Shown in pieces: positions 43,332-52,067 of a stretch of DNA of 64,000 bases (position 1 is the first letter of the stretch; every line of letters begins with the position of its first letter). The stretch covers positions 248,001 to 312,000 of the forward strand of contig NZ_FTNV01000002.1 in the NCBI RefSeq assembly GCF_900156535.1, read 5' to 3'. Origin of the DNA: Roseovarius nanhaiticus. GTDB taxonomy: Bacteria; Pseudomonadota; Alphaproteobacteria; Rhodobacterales; Rhodobacteraceae. A program made the translations under genes and the position numbers. The notes under the pieces were generated by a model. That model was not told the origin of the DNA. It saw only the letters and a list, made by a program, of their open reading frames with translations, and did not search any database.

Positions 43332-44111
43332 ATGGGATTTATCCGCGCCATGCTCATTCCTCGCCGCATCATCATGCTGGGCCTCTTCGCGGCCTTCGTG
43401 ATCTGGTGCGCGCTGTCGATGGATTGGAGCTGGCTGCCGCGCTACACGCCCCTCATCCTGGAGGGGCTGTGGGCGACGATCTGGATTTTGGCCGTTTCGC
43501 TTATCCTGGGCTTCATGCTAGCCGTGCCTCTGGGCCTCGCGCAGGCAATCGGGCCTTGGTATCTCGCGGCGCCCGCGCGCGCGTTTTGCACCGTGATCCG
43601 TGGCACGCCGCTGCTGTTGCAGATCTGGCTGCTCTATTACGGCCTCGGCTCGCTCTTTCCGCAATTCCCGGCCATTCGAAATTCCGATCTCTGGCCCTAT
43701 CTTCGGCAGGCCTGGCCGTATGCCGTGCTGTCGCTCACGCTGTCCTATGCGGGCTACGAGGGCGAGGTGATGCGCGGTGCGTTTGCCTCGGTGCAAAAGG
43801 GTCAGATCGAGGCGGCGCGCGCCTACGGGATGCCGCGCCACAAGATCTTTTTCCGTATCTGGCTGCCCCAGGCGATCCGCAGCGCCCTGCCCACGCTGGG
43901 CGGCGAGACGATCCTGCAGCTCAAGGCGACCCCGCTGGTGGCCACAATCACGATCGTCGAGCTTTACGCCGTCGCCAGCCGCGTGCGGCAGGACACGTTC
44001 ATCGTCTACGAGCCTCTCTTGTTGTTGGCCGCCGGATATCTGGTCATCGCCGGGATCATCACGCTGGCCTTCCGCCTGATTGAGGGGCGCGGCCCCAAGA
44101 TGAGCCGCTAG
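43332..44111 (+). CDS. Polar amino acid ABC transporter permease (HisM type)
   Basis: 259 residues, about five helices; docking loop QIEAARAYGMPRHKIFFRIW and the GGETILQLKATPLVATITI segment of HisM proteins. Starts 3 bp after the first permease. Its TAG stop sits in a CTAG tetramer that also supplies the stop of the convergent rhodanese gene, so the two reading frames overlap tail to tail by 4 bp. Confidence 0.88.
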   Translation: MGFIRAMLIPRRIIMLGLFAAFVIWCALSMDWSWLPRYTPLILEGLWATIWILAVSLILGFMLAVPLGLAQAIGPWYLAAPARAFCTVIRGTPLLLQIWLLYYGLGSLFPQFPAIRNSDLWPYLRQAWPYAVLSLTLSYAGYEGEVMRGAFASVQKGQIEAARAYGMPRHKIFFRIWLPQAIRSALPTLGGETILQLKATPLVATITIVELYAVASRVRQDTFIVYEPLLLLAAGYLVIAGIITLAFRLIEGRGPKMSR

Positions 44112-45643
44112 CGCGGTTTTAAAGGCGCCAGCGCCGCGCGCTCATCCGCGTCCAGCTGCGCAAGCAGGCCCGTCTCCCACTCAAGATACCGGCGCGCGGC
44201 GTCGAGATTGCCATCATGCCGGTCATGCACGAACCAAAGATGGTCAATGCACTCGGCCTCCGTGGGGCTATCGGGGGAGGCGACGACGGTCAGGCCTGCT
44301 GCCTGCCACGCCTCCGGCCCGCTGGGGATCGCTTCGACGTCGGCATGGCCTTGATGCTTCAGCTCCGCGATGACCCCCTCGACCAGCGCAGGATCGCGCC
44401 CGACCACGGTGATCGGCGCCCGGAACCTCGGCCGCTCCCGCCAAAGATGCGCGCGGTTGACCCATGTTGCGCCGTCAATATGCGCGGCGCGGAAATCGAG
44501 ACCCCGCGACGCATCCAGCCATGTGCCGGGCCGCATACGGCGCATCTCTGGCGTCTCGGCTGCGCTATCGGGCGCCACCTCCTCCATCGGAGCGCCTTGC
44601 AGAATACAGGCATCCTGCCCCATCCCGCGCAGCCAGATCGCCGTCGTCGCGGCGCGCAGGCCGGTGTCACAGCTCAGCACGATGCGCGCGCCGCGCACGG
44701 CCAGCTTTTCGTCCGTTGCCTGCACCAGCTGCCCACCCGGCGCCGAGGCAAACCCTGCGGCATGGCCCGCGCGGTACTCGGCCTCGCTGCGCACGTCGAA
44801 GCGGTAAATCGTGCGCGCGGTGCCCTCGAGAAGGTCCAGCGCAGTCATGTCCAGCACCGGCAAGCCATAGTCCGCGATCAACGCGGCGGCCCGGCGACGC
44901 GCCGCCTTGCGGCCCTCGGGCGGCACCTCGGGCAGCGTCCCGGCTGTGCGCCCGTGATCCAGATCATACCCCGCCAGCCGCCAGCCCTGCGTGCCGTTGC
45001 GCAGCGCGTGTACCGGACCATCCCAGCCCGCCAGCCGCAGCGTCTCGGCGCCGATGATCGACCGCGTCCGCCCGGCGCAATTGACCACGATGGGCGTGCC
45101 CGGGGCAGTCATCTGGCCTGCGCGATAGCCCAGCTCGGCATTGGGGCAGGAGCGCGCGCCGGGGATCGACATCTTGGTAAACTCACCTGCGCTGCGCCCA
45201 TCGAGCACCACCGGCGCGCGCCCACTCTCTTGCATCGCGCGCAGCTCCTCCGCAGAGACCGAGGGCGTGCCCAGCTCATGCTCCACGATCTCGCCGAAGG
45301 TCTTGGACGGCAGGTTCACCCCCTTGAAGAGCGTATGCCCCGCCGCCGCCCAGCCCGGCGCGCCGCCCTCCATGATGTGTAGATCGCCGTAGCCCAGCGC
45401 GCCCAGTACCTCGGCGCCGCGATCTGCGATGCCATCTCCGTCATCGAAGAGGATGCAGCGCACGGCCCGGCGCGGCATCAGGCGGGGCGCGTCATGCTCC
45501 AGCCGGCTGAACGGGATATTCACGGCAAAAAACGGATGACCCTCGCCGTATCGACCGAATTCACGCAGGTCGATCAGCGCGACCTCGCTGCCATCCGTCA
45601 GCGCGGCGCGCACCTTTGCAACGCTGATGCGCGCCGCGCTCAT
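44108..45643 (-). CDS. Four-domain rhodanese-like sulfurtransferase
   Basis: 511 residues made of four rhodanese repeats (about 5-105, 130-228, 263-350, 372-455). The active-site Cys is present in repeat 2 (Cys189, VNCAGRTRS) and repeat 3 (Cys325, LSCDTGLRA), while repeat 1 has Asp67 (ILFDDGDG) and repeat 4 has Gly415 (VVGRDPAL) there, so only the middle two can carry persulfide. A ~50-residue helical tail follows. Start overlaps the dioxygenase stop by 4 bp; the pair points to sulfur oxidation of a thiol. Confidence 0.85.
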   Translation of the reverse strand: MSAARISVAKVRAALTDGSEVALIDLREFGRYGEGHPFFAVNIPFSRLEHDAPRLMPRRAVRCILFDDGDGIADRGAEVLGALGYGDLHIMEGGAPGWAAAGHTLFKGVNLPSKTFGEIVEHELGTPSVSAEELRAMQESGRAPVVLDGRSAGEFTKMSIPGARSCPNAELGYRAGQMTAPGTPIVVNCAGRTRSIIGAETLRLAGWDGPVHALRNGTQGWRLAGYDLDHGRTAGTLPEVPPEGRKAARRRAAALIADYGLPVLDMTALDLLEGTARTIYRFDVRSEAEYRAGHAAGFASAPGGQLVQATDEKLAVRGARIVLSCDTGLRAATTAIWLRGMGQDACILQGAPMEEVAPDSAAETPEMRRMRPGTWLDASRGLDFRAAHIDGATWVNRAHLWRERPRFRAPITVVGRDPALVEGVIAELKHQGHADVEAIPSGPEAWQAAGLTVVASPDSPTEAECIDHLWFVHDRHDGNLDAARRYLEWETGLLAQLDADERAALAPLKPR

Positions 45644-46224
45644 TTGCGTGTCTTGGCGCCGATATCCATCACCTTGCAGGTGCCCGCCTCCAGATCGTAG
45701 CTGATCCGCTGATCCAGCGATTCCAGCGGCTGGCCGTAGAAGTGCAGGTGCCGGATCACCTCGGTGCCCTCGATGACCACGCTATGGATATCGTCGGGCA
45801 TCATGGCCAGTGCATTGCCCGGGCGCAGATCGACCTCCGCGCGCAACTTCAAGTCGGCTTTTCCGGGCACCGATCCATCATCGACGCGCTCGTACACCTT
45901 GTTCTGCTCGGCACCCTCGACAGCGGCGATGCAGGCAAAGACGGTGTGATTATGCGGCGGGATCACCTTGCCCGGCTGCATCACGTTCAGATAGAGCGTC
46001 AGGCCGCTGGGATCGTCAGCGATGAAATAGCGGTTCTGCTTCTCCTCGGGGCTGGGCGCGGGAAAATCGTCCTCGCCCCACAGCTCGGGGCGTGCGGCGA
46101 TCTCCATGAGGCGCTCCTTGATCCGATCAAGGCGGGTGCGGGTCATCGCGCCCTCGCCGGCGATGTGGCGGGCGTCAGCGATAAAGGCATCGGTGGCCTC
46201 CTTGCGTTCGGCGGCGTGGCTCAT
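45640..46224 (-). CDS. Cysteine/3-mercaptopropionate dioxygenase family protein
   Basis: 194 residues. Cupin with iron-binding His pair in IPPHNHTVFACIAAVEG near residue 90 and a third His in DDIHSVV near 147, as in thiol dioxygenases. Such enzymes add oxygen to a thiol to give a sulfinate. Coupled to the rhodanese gene, as often seen where cysteine or a similar thiol is degraded. The substrate (cysteine, mercaptopropionate or another thiol) cannot be decided. Confidence 0.75.
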   Translation of the reverse strand: MSHAAERKEATDAFIADARHIAGEGAMTRTRLDRIKERLMEIAARPELWGEDDFPAPSPEEKQNRYFIADDPSGLTLYLNVMQPGKVIPPHNHTVFACIAAVEGAEQNKVYERVDDGSVPGKADLKLRAEVDLRPGNALAMMPDDIHSVVIEGTEVIRHLHFYGQPLESLDQRISYDLEAGTCKVMDIGAKTRK

Positions 46225-46238
46225 CTCAATCTCCTCCT

Positions 46239-47363
46239 TCAGGCGGAAAATTCGGCGCGCAGGGCGTCTGTATGTTGACCAAGGGCCGGCACATCGCCCG
46301 GCTGGGGCACTGTGCCATTTGCCAGAGCGCCGGGGGCCAGCATCCTGACCGGCCCCGTGGGGCTGCCCACCTCGACAAAACGGTTCTGCGGATGCTGCGC
46401 CAGATCTTCCATAGTGCTCACGCGGCCATAGGCAATGCGCGCCGCCTCCAACCGCTGAACCATCTGGTCGCGCAAGACCTCGGCAAAGACGGGACGGATG
46501 ATATCGTCCAAGGCCGCGCGGTTCTCGACCCGGTGGGAGTTGGTGTCAAAGCGGGGATCCTGCGGCAAGTCGGGCAAGCTTAGGATATCGGAGCAAAACA
46601 CGCGCCATTCCCGCTCATTCTGAATGGAAAACAGCACATCCTTGCCGTCCGCGCAGGTATAGGCGCCATAGGGCGCGATCGTGGGGTGATTGAGCCCGCT
46701 GCGCACCGGCGCCTTGCCGCCATAGACATATTGCAGATAGGGCACGTTCATCCAGTCGGTCAGCGCATGAAACAGCGAGATCGACAGATGCCGCCCCTGC
46801 CCCGTGATGCCGCGCCCGATCAGCGCCTGCAGCACCGCCTGATAGGCCGTCATGCCCGCCGCGATATCGCAGACCGACACACCGACGCGGGTCAGCTGGT
46901 CATCGGTTCCCGTGATCTGCGACAGGCCACTTTCGGCCTGTACCAGCAGGTCGTATGCCTTGAGATCCTTCAGCGGCCCCTCCTCGCCATACCCGGAAAT
47001 GGCCACCGTTATCAGGCGCGGATATGTGCGGCGCAACTCTGCCTGATCGAAGCCCAGCCGCGCCACAGCACCCGGCGCGAGGTTCTGGATGAATACATCA
47101 GCCTTGGCCAGCATCCGGTCCATCAACGCCTTGTCTGCTTCCTGGCGCAGATCAAGGCAAACCGATTCCTTGCCGCGATTGAGCCAGACGAAATACGCGC
47201 TCTCACCGTGCACCAGATGGTCATAGCCGCGTGCAAAATCGCCCTCGGGGCGCTCGACCTTGATGACGCGCGCCCCCGCCTCGGCCAGCCGGCCCGATAC
47301 ATAGGGCGCGGCCACTGCCTGCTCGATTGAGACCACCATCAATCCTGCCAGATCGCCCGCCAT
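46239..47363 (-). CDS. CaiB/BaiF (family III) CoA transferase
   Basis: 374 residues; ATG 47363 gives the usual N-terminus DLAGLMVVSIEQAVAAPYVSG (other ATGs upstream at 47390 and 47447 are possible). Family features: GARVIKVERPEGDFARGYD, NRGKESVCLDLR, catalytic Asp in KAYDLLVQAESGL and WRVFCSDIL near 270. These enzymes move CoA between carboxylic acids. Divergent from a CitE-like lyase and class I fumarase, which suggests itaconate, mesaconate or citramalate as the acid. Confidence 0.85.
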   Translation of the reverse strand: MAGDLAGLMVVSIEQAVAAPYVSGRLAEAGARVIKVERPEGDFARGYDHLVHGESAYFVWLNRGKESVCLDLRQEADKALMDRMLAKADVFIQNLAPGAVARLGFDQAELRRTYPRLITVAISGYGEEGPLKDLKAYDLLVQAESGLSQITGTDDQLTRVGVSVCDIAAGMTAYQAVLQALIGRGITGQGRHLSISLFHALTDWMNVPYLQYVYGGKAPVRSGLNHPTIAPYGAYTCADGKDVLFSIQNEREWRVFCSDILSLPDLPQDPRFDTNSHRVENRAALDDIIRPVFAEVLRDQMVQRLEAARIAYGRVSTMEDLAQHPQNRFVEVGSPTGPVRMLAPGALANGTVPQPGDVPALGQHTDALRAEFSA

Positions 47364-47441
47364 AAACCCGCCTGTTCCCGCTTTGCACATGGAATGATGC
47401 CCGATCCGGCGGATGGCCGGAAATAGCCATAGGCGGCGGGG

Positions 47442-47464
47442 GGGCATAGGCGAGGGCTATGCCC
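47442..47464. repeat. Inverted repeat GGGCATAG-N7-CTATGCCC
   Basis: Perfect 8-bp arms in the divergent gap between the CoA transferase and CitE genes, about 80 bp from each start. A related CATAGGCGG stretch lies 15 bases to its left. Suitable as an operator, perhaps for the LysR regulator at 59330-60265, whose own promoter has an ATAGGCG-containing palindrome. Confidence 0.5.
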
Positions 47465-47539
47465 TCGGACCGATGCATCTGGCCGCACATCACCGCGCAG
47501 TTTAGCATAACGCTTATCCAGCCTGACGGAGCGCCCCCG

Positions 47540-48346
47540 ATGACCAGCCCGATAGACGAGATGACCCTTCCCCTCTTTGTGCCAGCCGACCGGCCCGAGC
47601 GCATTGCCAAGGCGGCGGCTGCCGGCGCCGATGCGGTGATTATCGATCTGGAGGATGCGGTTGCGCCCGAGGCACGCGAGGCGGCGCGCGCCGGGCTGGC
47701 CAAGGCGCTGGCCGGGATCGACGCGCCGCTGATCTTGAGGATCAACACGGCGGAAACGCCCGAGCATGCGGCGGACCTGGCCGCTGCCAAGGAATTGCCG
47801 CTGGTCGCCGTCATGCTGGCCAAGGCCGAAACGGGGGACGCCTGCGCCGAGGTCGTGCAAGCCACCGGCAAGCCGGTGATTGCGCTCATCGAGACGGCGC
47901 GCGGCATCGCAAATCTGACCGAGATCACGGGCGCCTCGGCGCGGCTGGCCTTTGGCTCGATCGATTACGCAGCCGATCTGGGGATGGGTCACACGCGCCA
48001 GTCCCTGCTCACCGCGCGCGCCGCGCTGGTGCTGGCTGCGCGGCTGGCCGGGCAGCCCGCGCCCATCGACGGCGTGACGACGGCTGTGCGCGACGACGCG
48101 CTGATCGAAGACGACTGCCGCCACGCCGCCGAGATGGGCCTGACCGGCAAACTGATCATCCACCCCGCGCAGATCGCGCCCGCCCGGCGCGGCTTTGCCC
48201 CCTCGGCGGACGAGGCGGCATGGGCGCGCAACGTGGTCGAGGCAGCCAAGGGCGGCGCGGCAGTGCTGATGAACGGCGCCATGATCGACGCGCCGGTGAT
48301 CGCCCGCGCCCGGCAGATCATCGCCCGCAGCGAGGCCACCTTATGA
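47540..48346 (+). CDS. CitE-like (HpcH/HpaI) acyl-CoA lyase
   Basis: 268 residues from ATG 47540. TIM barrel of the citrate lyase beta family: LFVPADRPERIAKAAAAGAD, VIIDLEDAVAPEARE with the metal Asp/Glu, ALIETARGI and LTGKLIIHPAQI. Class members include citramalyl-CoA and malyl-CoA lyases. With a CoA transferase on one side and a class I fumarase on the other (4-bp overlap), splitting of citramalyl-CoA to acetyl-CoA and pyruvate is the favoured reaction. Confidence 0.83.
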   Translation: MTSPIDEMTLPLFVPADRPERIAKAAAAGADAVIIDLEDAVAPEAREAARAGLAKALAGIDAPLILRINTAETPEHAADLAAAKELPLVAVMLAKAETGDACAEVVQATGKPVIALIETARGIANLTEITGASARLAFGSIDYAADLGMGHTRQSLLTARAALVLAARLAGQPAPIDGVTTAVRDDALIEDDCRHAAEMGLTGKLIIHPAQIAPARRGFAPSADEAAWARNVVEAAKGGAAVLMNGAMIDAPVIARARQIIARSEATL

Positions 48347-49830
48347 AACGCATCCTTGAGGCCGACCTGATCGCCAGCATCGCGGACGCGCTTCAATACA
48401 TCTCTTACTATCACCCGCCCGATTTCATTTCCGCCATGGCCGATGCCTACGCGCGCGAGCAAAGTGCCTCGGCCAAGGCCGCCATCGCGCAGATCCTGAT
48501 CAACTCGCGAATGTGTGCCCTCGGGCATCGCCCGATCTGCCAGGATACCGGCACCGTCAATGTCTTTATCGATATTGGCGTCGAGGCGCGGACCGATTGG
48601 ACGCGCCCCGTGCAAGATATGGTGGATGATGCGGTGCGGCAGGCGTGGAAGCTCGACACGAATCCGTTGCGCGCGTCGGTCGTGGTCGATCCGCTCGATG
48701 CTCGCAAGAACAGCGGCGACAATACACCCGCGATGATCCAGACGCAGATGGTCGCTGGCAAGGCGGTGCATGTCACCGTCTCGGCCAAGGGCGGCGGTTC
48801 CGAGAACAAGACGCAATTCGCGGTGCTGAATCCGTCGGCATCCGTGGCCGATTGGGTGGTCGAGCGTGTGGCGCAGATGGGTGCAGGCTGGTGTCCGCCC
48901 GGCATGCTGGGCATCGGCGTGGGCGGCAGCGTGGACAAGGCGATGGCGATGGCCAAATCCGCGCTCAACCAACCCATAGACATCACCGATCTGCGCAGCA
49001 GAGGCGCGCGAAACAAGGTCGAGGAAATGCGGCTGGAGATCCTCGACCGCGTCAACGCGCTCGGGATCGGGGCGCAGGGGCTGGGCGGGATCACGACCGC
49101 GCTCGACGTCAAGATCGAGACCTTTCCCACCCATGCCGCCTCGATGCCCGTCGCACTGGTGCCGAATTGCGCGGCAACACGCCATGTGGATTTCGTGCTG
49201 ACCGGGGCCGGACCGGCGGAGTTCACGCCGCCCGATCTGTCGCTTTGGCCCGAAATCGAGGGTCAGGGGCCTATTGGGCGGCGCTTTTCGCTGGATGATC
49301 TCACGGATGAGACGCTGGCGGCGCTGCAGCCGGGTGAGACGCTGCTCTTATCGGGCACGCTTTATACGGGCCGCGACGCCGCGCACAAGCGCATGGTCGA
49401 GACCTTGCGCGCGGGCGGCACCCTGCCCGTCGATCTGAAAGGCCGCGCGCTTTATTATGTTGGCCCGGTCGATGCCGTGCCGGGCGAAATCATCGGACCC
49501 GCCGGGCCGACCACCTCGACACGGATGGACAAGTTTACCGAGGAGGTGCTGGCCGCGACCGGCCTCAAGATCATGATCGGCAAGGCCGAGCGCGGGGCGG
49601 AGGCGATCGAGGCGATCCGGCGGCATGGCGCGGTTTACATGATCGCCGTGGGCGGCGCGGCCTATCTGGTAAGCCAGGCGATCAAGGCGGCCCGCGTGGT
49701 GGCCTATGACGACCTCGGCATGGAGGCGATCCGCGAATTCACGGTCGAGGACATGCCGGTGACCGTGGCCGTGGACACGCGCGGGAATTCCATCCACGAG
49801 ACAGGCCCGCGCCAATGGGCACGGGCCTGA
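48343..49830 (+). CDS. Class I fumarate hydratase, possible mesaconase
   Basis: 495 residues from ATG 48343. Both parts of class I fumarase are in one chain: alpha region with RPICQDTGTVNVF and WCPPGMLGIGVGG, beta region with LLLSGTLYTGRDAAHKRM and GPAGPTTSTRMD. Cysteines in ICQDTG, AGWCPPG and PNCAATR are placed to ligate a 4Fe-4S cluster. Several class I fumarases also hydrate mesaconate to citramalate. Coupling to a CitE-like lyase argues for mesaconate here, but ordinary fumarase cannot be ruled out. Confidence 0.83.
   Translation: MKRILEADLIASIADALQYISYYHPPDFISAMADAYAREQSASAKAAIAQILINSRMCALGHRPICQDTGTVNVFIDIGVEARTDWTRPVQDMVDDAVRQAWKLDTNPLRASVVVDPLDARKNSGDNTPAMIQTQMVAGKAVHVTVSAKGGGSENKTQFAVLNPSASVADWVVERVAQMGAGWCPPGMLGIGVGGSVDKAMAMAKSALNQPIDITDLRSRGARNKVEEMRLEILDRVNALGIGAQGLGGITTALDVKIETFPTHAASMPVALVPNCAATRHVDFVLTGAGPAEFTPPDLSLWPEIEGQGPIGRRFSLDDLTDETLAALQPGETLLLSGTLYTGRDAAHKRMVETLRAGGTLPVDLKGRALYYVGPVDAVPGEIIGPAGPTTSTRMDKFTEEVLAATGLKIMIGKAERGAEAIEAIRRHGAVYMIAVGGAAYLVSQAIKAARVVAYDDLGMEAIREFTVEDMPVTVAVDTRGNSIHETGPRQWARA
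49802..49829. terminator. Hairpin overlapping the fumarase stop region
   Basis: 8-bp arms CAGGCCCG (49802-49809) and CGGGCCTG (49822-49829) at the very end of the coding frame, in the short gap to the convergent SDR gene. No T run. Confidence 0.4.
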
Positions 49831-49852
49831 AATTCACTTCGAGGCAGTCGTC

Positions 49853-50602
49853 TCAGATCGTGCGGCCGCCATCCACTTCCAGAACCACGCCAGTGATGAA
49901 ATCGGCGTCGTCCGAGGCGAGATAAAGCGTTGCATTGGCGATATCGCGCGCCTCTGACAAGCGGCCCATCGGCACGGTTGCGATGAATTTCTTGCGGTTC
50001 TCGGGCGTGTCCTCCATCCCCATGAACTGCTCGAGAAGGCCGGTCGCCCCCATCACCGGTGCCACGCAATTCACGCGGATCCTGTCCGGCGCCAATTCGA
50101 CCGCCAGCGATTTGGTCATCAGGTTCACCGCGCCCTTGGACGAGTTGTACCATGTCAGGCCGGGGCGCGGCCGAATGCCGGCGACCGATCCGATATTGAT
50201 CATCACGCCGCCACCCTGATCGCGCCACAGCGGCACGCAGGCCTTGGTCATGTGAAAGATCGACAGCACGTTAACGTCATAGATCTTGCGGAACGTCGCC
50301 TCATCCGTCTCCATCAAGGGGCTGTTCTTGTTGGTCCAGCCCGCGTTGTTGACGACGATATCCAGCCCGCCGAACGCCTCTTTGGTCTTTTCCACGGCCT
50401 GCGCGACCTGCGCGCCGTCGGAAACATCGCACCCGATGGCGATGGCCTTGTCACCCAGACTGGCTGCGACTTCGGTCGCGCCGGTCTCGTTCAGATCGAC
50501 GATGGCAACGCGCGCGCCCTCCGCGACGAAAAGTTCGGCAATTCCCTTGCCAAAGCCCGACGCCGCGCCCGTCACCAGTGCCGTTTTTCCCTGCAATCTC
50601 AT
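49853..50602 (-). CDS. Short-chain dehydrogenase/reductase
   Basis: 249 residues from ATG 50602 with GAGGG upstream. Rossmann motif TGAASGFGKGIAE, acidic DLNETG (NAD-type), NNAGW, catalytic Ser in NIGSVAG and YNSSKGA for Tyr/Lys. C-terminal VVLEVDGGRTI is the classical end. FabG-like; substrate unknown. Last gene of an operon running from the cyclase through the binding protein, LivHMGF and the aldehyde dehydrogenase. Confidence 0.87.
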   Translation of the reverse strand: MRLQGKTALVTGAASGFGKGIAELFVAEGARVAIVDLNETGATEVAASLGDKAIAIGCDVSDGAQVAQAVEKTKEAFGGLDIVVNNAGWTNKNSPLMETDEATFRKIYDVNVLSIFHMTKACVPLWRDQGGGVMINIGSVAGIRPRPGLTWYNSSKGAVNLMTKSLAVELAPDRIRVNCVAPVMGATGLLEQFMGMEDTPENRKKFIATVPMGRLSEARDIANATLYLASDDADFITGVVLEVDGGRTI

Positions 50603-50612
50603 GATACTGCCC

Positions 50613-52067
50613 TCAATCGTGCTTGTGTATGATCGTCTTGATTTGCGAAAATTCCAGCAGCGCGGCAAAGCCCTTTTCGCGGCCATGGCCGGATTTACGC
50701 ACCCCGCCGAAGGGCAGCTCGATCCCGCCGCCCGCGCCGAAGCCGTTGATATAGACCTGGCCGCCACGCAGCTTTTTCGCCACGCGCTGTTGACGGTTGC
50801 CGTCCCGCGTCCAGACCGAAGCCATCAGGCCGTATTCGGTGTCGTTCGCGATGCGGATCGCGTCCGCCTCATCCTTGAACGTCATGGCGCACAGGACCGG
50901 GCCGAACACCTCTTCCTGGCCGATTTTCGACTGCGGATCGACGGGACCGAAGAGTGCCGGCGCCACAAAATAGCCGCCCTCGGGCGCGCCCTGCCGTACC
51001 TTGCCGCGCGCGATCAGCGGCGCATCTGCGCCCTCTATATAGGCCTCGACGCGCTTTTTCTGTTTTGCGGAAATCACTGGGCCGAGGGCTGCCTCCTCGG
51101 CGAGGTCCGACGCCTCCAATGCCTCGAACCGCTCTTTCAGCCCTGCGACCACACGGTCATAGACGCCTTCCTGGATCAGGATGCGAGACCCCGCCGAGCA
51201 GGTCTGGCCCGCATTGGCGATGATGCCGCCCACGAGGAACGGCAGTGCCGCGTCGATATCGGCATCGTCAAAGACGATCTGCGGGGATTTCCCACCCAGC
51301 TCCAGCGTGCAGGTGATGTAGTTTTTCGCCGCCGCGATCTGGATCATCTGGCCCACCTCGGGCGAGCCGGTGAAGGCAATGAAATCGACGCCCGGATGCT
51401 CACTCAGGGCCTTGCCCGCCACATCGCCGCGACCCGTGACCACGTTGATGGCACCGTCCGGAAAGCCGACTTCGCCCGCGATTTCGGCAAGTCGTAGACA
51501 GGTCAGGCACGCATCCTCAGCGGGCTTCAGAACGGTCGCGTTGCCCATTGCCAGCGCAGGCCCCAGCGCACGGCCGAACATCTGCGACGGGTAATTCCAC
51601 GGGATAATGCAAGCGATGACGCCAAAAGGTTCGCGCTGGACCTGCACATTATAGCCATCCATGAAGGGGATGATCTCGCCATGCACCTTGTCGGCACCGC
51701 CGCCATAGAATTCGAAATAGCGCGCGCAGGCGGCCATGTCGGCGCGCGACTGCTTCAGCGGCTTGCCGTTGTCACGCGTCTCGAGCTGCGCCAGCGCCTC
51801 GGCCTCCTCGAGGATCGCAAGGCTCATCTTCTGCATCAGGCGCCCCCGCTCGGCGGCAGTGAGCTGGCCCCAGGCGCCGGTATGATACGCCTCGCGCGCG
51901 GCCTGAACGGCTGCGTCCACATCCTCGGGCTGGGCCGCGGCGATGGTGGTGAACACCTCGCCATCGAGAGGCGAGCGCACGTCCATTTCATCGCCGGAGG
52001 CGGCAGGCACCCATTTACCGCCAATCAGATTAAGCGGTTTCGGCAGTATTGTATTGGTGACCATCAT
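50613..52067 (-). CDS. NAD(P)-dependent aldehyde dehydrogenase
   Basis: 484 residues; ATG 52067 overlaps the livF stop by 4 bp. ALDH superfamily: IIPWNYPSQMFGRALGPALAMGN, ELGGKSPQIVFDDAD with the catalytic Glu, and NAGQTCSAGSR with catalytic Cys near residue 286. Close in style to betaine/4-aminobutyraldehyde dehydrogenases. Probably oxidises an aldehyde made by the zinc alcohol dehydrogenase at 58128 or the SDR next door. Confidence 0.88.
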   Translation of the reverse strand: MMVTNTILPKPLNLIGGKWVPAASGDEMDVRSPLDGEVFTTIAAAQPEDVDAAVQAAREAYHTGAWGQLTAAERGRLMQKMSLAILEEAEALAQLETRDNGKPLKQSRADMAACARYFEFYGGGADKVHGEIIPFMDGYNVQVQREPFGVIACIIPWNYPSQMFGRALGPALAMGNATVLKPAEDACLTCLRLAEIAGEVGFPDGAINVVTGRGDVAGKALSEHPGVDFIAFTGSPEVGQMIQIAAAKNYITCTLELGGKSPQIVFDDADIDAALPFLVGGIIANAGQTCSAGSRILIQEGVYDRVVAGLKERFEALEASDLAEEAALGPVISAKQKKRVEAYIEGADAPLIARGKVRQGAPEGGYFVAPALFGPVDPQSKIGQEEVFGPVLCAMTFKDEADAIRIANDTEYGLMASVWTRDGNRQQRVAKKLRGGQVYINGFGAGGGIELPFGGVRKSGHGREKGFAALLEFSQIKTIIHKHD

